A stretch of DNA of 56,862 nucleotides, taken from Ferruginibacter sp. (GTDB lineage: Bacteria > Bacteroidota > Bacteroidia > Chitinophagales > Chitinophagaceae). The notes under the pieces are model-generated. The model saw only the letters and a program-made list of their open reading frames with translations. It was not told where the DNA came from and ran no database searches. The translations under genes were made by a program, and so were the position numbers. The stretch is from positions 1 through 56,862 of the forward strand of contig JANXXM010000079.1 in the NCBI GenBank assembly GCA_025350645.1, read 5' to 3'. This document shows positions 51,872 through 56,862 of the stretch, piece by piece; within the stretch, counting starts at the first letter, position 1; each line of letters opens with the position of its first letter.

Positions 51872-53190
51872 GGATAATTTACACACTCAATAATTTTTTA
51901 CCACAGCAGGTTGCCGGTACAGAGGTTTATGTGTACACCCTCGCAAAAGCAATGCAACAAAAAGGGAATGATGTTACCGTTATTATTCCAAATTTTGAAA
52001 AAAAAATTAATGAAACCTATTTCTACAATGATATAAAAATTATAAAATTTGCCGAAGGTACATTTTTAAGTAGAGGCGTTATTGCAGGCGATATAGCGCC
52101 AGATGGTGTAACAGATTTTGTAAATGTTATTAAAAATATACAGCCAGATATTATTCATTTTCATACCGTTGGTGGTAGTAATGGTGTAAGTATTCATCAT
52201 GTAAGAGCAGTAAAAAAATTTACAAAAAAAATTGTAATAACATTTCATTTAGCTGGCTATACTTGTAAAACAAATAATTTATTGTTTAAAAATAAAGGGC
52301 CTTGTAATGGATTAATTGATGTTTTAAAATGCACAAGTTGTGTGTTTACAGACAAAGGAATTACGGGTATTAAAAAAAGTATTTTATTTCCCATTGCAGC
52401 ATTTACTTACGCACTACAATACAACACCCGTAAATGGAATAACAGCATTGGCACCGCCTTTGGTTACCCTTTTGTAATTGAAAAACTTAAAAATGATTTA
52501 CATGAAATGGTAGCGTTGGCAGATAAAATTGTTGTGCTTACAAAATGGTATAAAAATGTTTTAGAAATTAATAATGTTCCCCCACAAAAAGTACAGTACA
52601 TATCTCAGGGCTTAGCCGGTATGCCATTATCTAAAGAAGCATCTACTAATATTACCATTTTAAAACTGGTATTTATTGGCAGAATAAATGAATTAAAAGG
52701 ATTGCATTTATTATTAAAAGCATTAATGGAAATGCCAAATCAAAATGTTTCGCTTGATATTTTTGGCCCTATAAATGATGAAGTTTATTTTACCAAATGG
52801 AAAGCGTTTTCCGCCTCCAATAAAAATATAAGATGGATGGGAGTACTTCAACCATCCTCAATAATTAGTACACTTGGTAGCTATAATGTATTGTGCCTTC
52901 CTTCTGTAATATGCGAAATGAGCCCGCTAGTAATACAAGAAGCTTTTGCAGCGGGCATACCAGTACTAGCTTCTAATGTTTACGGCAATGCAGAGCAAAT
53001 TACAGATGGTAAAAACGGATGGCTCTTTAATTTTAATGACAGCAACGATTTAAAAAATAAATTGGAACAATTAATAAATGATCCATCATTAATTGAAAAT
53101 GCCAAGCAATATATACCTACTGTTAAGACTTTTAGCGAAGTAGCAAACGAACATACACAATTGTATAAATCGATTTTAGCATCTGTTTAA
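51868..53190 (+). CDS. Glycosyltransferase family 4
   Basis: A 440-residue GT-B enzyme: RIIYTLNNFLPQQVAGTEVY, IIHFHTVGG, a Cys-bearing insert (YTCKTNNLLF, then CTSCVF) sometimes seen in these GT4s, VFIGRINELKGLHLLLKAL, and donor-site CLPSVICEMSPLVIQEAFAAG. The start is the TTG overlapping the previous stop as TTGA. A gap of 81 bases follows, the largest break between glycosyltransferase genes in this stretch. Confidence 0.87.
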   Translation: MRIIYTLNNFLPQQVAGTEVYVYTLAKAMQQKGNDVTVIIPNFEKKINETYFYNDIKIIKFAEGTFLSRGVIAGDIAPDGVTDFVNVIKNIQPDIIHFHTVGGSNGVSIHHVRAVKKFTKKIVITFHLAGYTCKTNNLLFKNKGPCNGLIDVLKCTSCVFTDKGITGIKKSILFPIAAFTYALQYNTRKWNNSIGTAFGYPFVIEKLKNDLHEMVALADKIVVLTKWYKNVLEINNVPPQKVQYISQGLAGMPLSKEASTNITILKLVFIGRINELKGLHLLLKALMEMPNQNVSLDIFGPINDEVYFTKWKAFSASNKNIRWMGVLQPSSIISTLGSYNVLCLPSVICEMSPLVIQEAFAAGIPVLASNVYGNAEQITDGKNGWLFNFNDSNDLKNKLEQLINDPSLIENAKQYIPTVKTFSEVANEHTQLYKSILASV

Positions 53191-53271
53191 TAGCTTAATT
53201 AGTTTTAAATTAGTTTTTTCAAAACAGCACAAAAGCTTCTTCTGATAAGCAGTACTATAAAACAATTGTGA

Positions 53272-54315
53272 ATGGTAAATGATAATGTGCAAATGAAAAT
53301 ATTAATAATGATGGACCCCGGCATACTTATACCTGTGGCTGGCTATGGTGGGCATGAGCGATTGGTGGAGATGTTTGCAAAAGAATATAATAGACTTGGG
53401 CATGAAGTGCATTTATTAATTACTGATGGATCTTACATACCAAATTGCACCACACATGGTTTGGGTAAAGCTGGTTTTCCTCCCACAAAAAAAGATGCTA
53501 ATAAAGCTATACTTACCGCATGGAAATTTTTATGGAAACATAGAAACGATTTTGATATTATTCACAACTTTGGCAGGCTCATTTATTTATTACCTGTTTG
53601 GAACAGTAATGTAAAAAAGATAATGACTTATGGCAGGGAAATAACTGGTAGTAATATTAATAAATTGCTTAGGCTGCCTCATAAGAATATAATTTTTACA
53701 GGCTGTAGTAATAATTTAATAAGTAGGAGCGGAGCTAAAGGAAAATGGCATGCAGTTTACAATGCTATTAATTTTAATGCTTACAATTTAAAAGAAGATG
53801 TAGGCAATAACGCACCACTTATTTTTCTTGGGCGCATAGAAAAAATAAAAGGTTGCCATACTGCTATTGCCATAGCAAAAGAAACAGGTAACAAATTAAT
53901 TATTGCAGGAAACGTATCACCGTTGGAAGATGAAAAAAAATATTTTGAAGAACAAATACAACCACAAATTGATGGGTTAAAAATAAAATATGTTGGGCAG
54001 GTAAATGATGTGCAAAAAAATGAATGGCTTGGTAAAAGTAAAGCTTTGCTTATGCCAATTGAATGGAACGAACCTTTTGGTATTGTAATGATTGAAGCAA
54101 TGGCTTGTGGAACACCGGTTATTGCCTTTAACAGAGGATCTGTAAATGAAGTGATAGATGAAAACATTACAGGGTATAAAGTGAACAACAAAGAAGAAAT
54201 GATAGAAGCAATAAGAAAATTAAATTTTTTAAGCAGGGCAGGTTGTAGAAAAAGAGCGGAAGAAAGATTTGATGTAAAAGTTATTGCGCAACAATATATT
54301 AATCTTTTTGCCTGA
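53272..54315 (+). CDS. Glycosyltransferase family 4
   Basis: A 347-residue GT-B enzyme. ATG 53272 is used; ATG 53293 (MKILIMMDPGILIPVAGYGG) is equally plausible and closer to the usual family start. Seen: GYGGHERLVEMFAKEYNRLG, FDIIHNFGR, LIFLGRIEKIKGCHTAIAIA, and donor-site MPIEWNEPFGIVMIEAMACG. It has a shorter central region than its neighbours. The next gene starts 3 bases after its stop. Confidence 0.88.
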   Translation: MVNDNVQMKILIMMDPGILIPVAGYGGHERLVEMFAKEYNRLGHEVHLLITDGSYIPNCTTHGLGKAGFPPTKKDANKAILTAWKFLWKHRNDFDIIHNFGRLIYLLPVWNSNVKKIMTYGREITGSNINKLLRLPHKNIIFTGCSNNLISRSGAKGKWHAVYNAINFNAYNLKEDVGNNAPLIFLGRIEKIKGCHTAIAIAKETGNKLIIAGNVSPLEDEKKYFEEQIQPQIDGLKIKYVGQVNDVQKNEWLGKSKALLMPIEWNEPFGIVMIEAMACGTPVIAFNRGSVNEVIDENITGYKVNNKEEMIEAIRKLNFLSRAGCRKRAEERFDVKVIAQQYINLFA

Positions 54316-54318
54316 TTG

Positions 54319-55530
54319 ATGACCAACAAAAAAATAGTTCTCATTACAACAGGTCAGCCATCTGTAAACCCACGTGTGGTAAAGGAGGCAGATGCATTAC
54401 AAGCAGCAGGTTTTGATGTTACTGTGTTGTACAGTTTTTTTATACAATGGGCAAAAGAAAAAGATGATGTTTTATTAAAAAATGTTGCATGGTCATTTAA
54501 AATGATTGGTGGAGGGCAAACACAAAATAAAAACACTTATTTATTTACCAGACTTAGATGTAAACTAAACAATATTTTAAGTAAGTATGCCGGCAATAAG
54601 TTTTTAATAGCTGAAAAAGCACAAGCAAGAGCTTATAATGAATTATTACACGCCGCAAAAAAAATAAAGGCAGATTGGTATATTGGGCATAACCTTGGGG
54701 CTTTGGCAATAGCTGCAAAAGCAGCAAAGCATAACACTGCAAAAGCAGGTTTCGATTTTGAAGATTATTACAGGGGTGAAGGGCATGATGAAAAAACTAT
54801 AGAAAGAATTGTTTTTTTAGAAAATAAATACATTCCATCTTTATCTTATTATAGTACTGCAAGCGATTTTATTACAAGAGAAACCAAACTTTCACACCCT
54901 CATTTTAATATTCCAGTAATTACATTACTTAATTGTTTCCCATTAACACAACAGCCAAATTTTAAAGAAAAAAATATTAATGATAATACCCTCAATTTAT
55001 TTTGGTTTAGCCAAACAATTGGACTAAATAGAGGGCTTGAAATTTTAATTAAAGCGTTGAAAGTTATAAATAATTCATCAATCCATTTAACACTTGCAGG
55101 CAGATGCAATACTGATTTTACAGATTATCTAAAATTAAATTACGCTGAAATATTATCCAATATACATTTTGCAGGAATTATACCTCCAAATGATTTGCCC
55201 ACTTTTGCATCGCAATTTGATGTGGGTATGGCATTAGAAATAAATGAGCCTTTCAACAGAGATATTTGTTTAACCAATAAAGTTTTTACTTATTTGCTTG
55301 CCGGTAATGCTATAATACTTTCTAACACTAGCATGCAACATGCATTTAATAATGAACATAAAATAGGAGTTTCTTTTGCTGTAGGCGATGTAAACGAACT
55401 TGTAGAAAAAATTAATTTTTATCTTAATAAAGAAAATTTAAGCCAACAAAAAAAGTGTAATTACGATTTGGCAAAAAATATATTTAACTGGGAGAACGAA
55501 TCAAAAAAATTACTAGCAATCATCCATTGA
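54319..55530 (+). CDS. Glycosyltransferase, GT-B type
   Basis: A 403-residue enzyme. The start is ATG 54319 (MTNKKIVLITTGQPSVNPR), one codon after an in-frame TTG. The N-terminus is typical of GT4-like proteins that begin with TGQPSxNPRVVKEADAL. Later come WYIGHNLGALAIAAKAA, FDFEDYYRGEGHDE, LFWFSQTIGLNRGLEILIKAL and NKVFTYLLAGNAIILSNT. The C-terminal donor site is less canonical than in the neighbours. The stop overlaps the next TTG start. Confidence 0.82.
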   Translation: MTNKKIVLITTGQPSVNPRVVKEADALQAAGFDVTVLYSFFIQWAKEKDDVLLKNVAWSFKMIGGGQTQNKNTYLFTRLRCKLNNILSKYAGNKFLIAEKAQARAYNELLHAAKKIKADWYIGHNLGALAIAAKAAKHNTAKAGFDFEDYYRGEGHDEKTIERIVFLENKYIPSLSYYSTASDFITRETKLSHPHFNIPVITLLNCFPLTQQPNFKEKNINDNTLNLFWFSQTIGLNRGLEILIKALKVINNSSIHLTLAGRCNTDFTDYLKLNYAEILSNIHFAGIIPPNDLPTFASQFDVGMALEINEPFNRDICLTNKVFTYLLAGNAIILSNTSMQHAFNNEHKIGVSFAVGDVNELVEKINFYLNKENLSQQKKCNYDLAKNIFNWENESKKLLAIIH

Positions 55531-56804
55531 AAAAAATCTTAATCCTATATCCGCATTTTCCGCCGTCTAATTTAGCAGGTGTACACCGAGCCAGATTATT
55601 TGCACAGCACCTTCCAACTTTTGGTTGGGAGCCGGTTGTGCTCACCGTACATGAAGATTATTATGAAGAAAAATTAGACAGAAATTTAGAAAAACTTTTG
55701 CCTTCAACTTTAAGAATTGAAAAAGTAACTGCAAAAAAATTGGGTAAAAAAAGATTAATTGGTGATATAGGGTTAAGAGGATTTCAATCGTTATATAAAA
55801 GAGCAAAGCAGTTATTACAAAAAGAAAATTTTGATTTTTTGTTTATACCTATTCCATCATTTTATTGTGCGTTGCTTGGCAGAAGACTACACATTTCTAC
55901 CGGTATAAAATATGGTATTGATTACATTGATCCATGGGTGCATTCTTTTCCGGGTAGTGAAAAACTATTTAACAGACATTGGTTTAGTACAAAACTGGCA
56001 AAATTGCTAGAGCCAATTGCTCTTAAAAAAGCATCGCTCATAACTGGCGTGGCAGAAGGATATTACCAATCAGTATTAGATAGAAATATACATTTAAAAA
56101 ATATTGTAACTGGCGCAATGCCTTACGGTGGCGAAGTAAGAGACCATGAAATTGTTTCGACATTAAATATTGAGCCTTACCTTTTTCAAAACAAAAAAGA
56201 TATTTTTCAATTTGTTTATGCAGGTGCTATGTTGCCCAAAGCATATTTACCATTAGAAAAAATGTTTCAAGCAATTGTTGCAAATAAAACTGTATTTGAA
56301 AAAGTAGAATTTCATTTTATTGGCACCGGCAAAAAACCAGATGACGAAGAGGGATTTAATATTGAACCTTTAGCAGAAAAATATGGTTTGTGGAACGAGA
56401 CAGTATTTGAATACCCTGCACGTATTCCATATTTAGATGTATTGGTACACTTAAACATTGCTGATGCAGTATTTATTTTAGGTAGTACAGAACCGCATTA
56501 CACTCCCTCAAAAGTTTATCAGGCAGTACTTTCAGCCAAACCAATTTTAGCAGTATTACACAGTGCCAGCAGTGCAGTACAGGTTATAAAAAATTCCAAT
56601 GCAGGAGTGGTATTGGATTTTAATGGTGAAAATGATACAGATTTAATTAAAGAAAATTTTGTTGCAGCTTTTAATAATTTTCTACATTTTAAAAATAATT
56701 TTAAAAAGGAACAGATCAATCAATCGTTGTTTAATGAATACTCGGCTTTAGCGGTAACAGAAAAACTAGCCATACTTTTAAATAAAGTAGTAGCCAACAA
56801 ATAA
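55527..56804 (+). CDS. Glycosyltransferase family 4-like
   Basis: A 425-residue GT-B-like enzyme: KKILILYPHFPPSNLAGVHR, FDFLFIPIPSFYCALLGRRL, GIDYIDPWVHSFPGSEKLF, FVYAGAMLPKAYLPLEKMF and the C-terminal HYTPSKVYQAVLSAKPILAV. The start is the TTG overlapping the preceding stop (TTGA). Sugar specificity is unknown. Confidence 0.84.
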   Translation: MKKILILYPHFPPSNLAGVHRARLFAQHLPTFGWEPVVLTVHEDYYEEKLDRNLEKLLPSTLRIEKVTAKKLGKKRLIGDIGLRGFQSLYKRAKQLLQKENFDFLFIPIPSFYCALLGRRLHISTGIKYGIDYIDPWVHSFPGSEKLFNRHWFSTKLAKLLEPIALKKASLITGVAEGYYQSVLDRNIHLKNIVTGAMPYGGEVRDHEIVSTLNIEPYLFQNKKDIFQFVYAGAMLPKAYLPLEKMFQAIVANKTVFEKVEFHFIGTGKKPDDEEGFNIEPLAEKYGLWNETVFEYPARIPYLDVLVHLNIADAVFILGSTEPHYTPSKVYQAVLSAKPILAVLHSASSAVQVIKNSNAGVVLDFNGENDTDLIKENFVAAFNNFLHFKNNFKKEQINQSLFNEYSALAVTEKLAILLNKVVANK

Positions 56805-56805
56805 G

Positions 56806-56862
56806 TTGATAAAACTTGCCATTATAACCACCCATCCTGCATTGGAATTTTTTATAACCTGT
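56806..56862 (+). CDS. Start of a further gene, 3' partial
   Basis: TTG at 56806, one base after the preceding stop codon, opens a frame to the window edge reading (M)IKLAIITTHPALEFFITC. The IKxAIITTHP start is common in GT4-type glycosyltransferases, so the cluster probably continues. Only 19 codons are visible. Confidence 0.45.
   Translation, partial: MIKLAIITTHPALEFFITC

Noticed and set aside
1-56862. CRISPR array, insertion sequence or prophage
   Set aside because: No regularly spaced repeats, transposase, integrase or phage structural genes were seen on either strand.

Overview
The window looks like chromosomal DNA of a low-GC member of the Bacteroidota, probably Chitinophagaceae or a close relative. 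Supporting signs are a SusC/SusD/DUF1735 trio, a PorE-like TPR/propeller/OmpA protein, a PID-CTERM-type mini-protein, an UpxY-type antiterminator, TAnnTTTG promoter boxes close to start codons, and frequent TTG starts. I saw no tRNA, rRNA, CRISPR array or intact insertion sequence.

Bases 1-32,500 are mostly housekeeping and envelope genes in short operons on both strands: priA (5' truncated), murB, a small barrel protein, a MoxR-type ATPase with its VWA partner, guaB, dprA, a decayed yefM-yoeB toxin-antitoxin locus, a PorE-like OmpA protein, queE, folD, a two-gene outer-membrane operon, the susC/susD/DUF1735 operon, a DUF3467 gene, mnmA, a lipoprotein, a GNAT enzyme, an M1 peptidase, an iodotyrosine-deiodinase-like flavoprotein, a PafA-type phosphatase, ccmB and a CYTH protein.

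Bases 32,600-56,862 are a surface-polysaccharide locus on the + strand that runs off the right edge. It opens with a PID-CTERM-like mini-protein, an OPX export lipoprotein and a Wzc-like tyrosine kinase. An UpxY/NusG-like antiterminator follows behind a 341-base leader, then GDP-fucose synthase, an AsnB-type amidotransferase, a GT4, Wzm, a WbpD/WlbB-like acetyltransferase and Wzt with a C-terminal glycan-recognition domain. After that come an FkbM methyltransferase and ten complete glycosyltransferases in near-continuous overlap. No Wzx flippase or Wzy polymerase is visible. Base composition falls sharply inside wzt, between its ATPase half and its glycan-binding half, and stays low through the glycosyltransferases, which suggests an exchangeable glycan-specific cassette.

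The main leads are: three genes in this locus whose conserved N-termini extend upstream into sequence with no ATG, GTG or TTG; the break inside wzt; PCP-2 kinase/OPX and Wzm/Wzt export machinery in one locus; the PID-CTERM-like protein at its head; and the decayed toxin-antitoxin pair. All functions are read from motifs by eye; no database search was possible.
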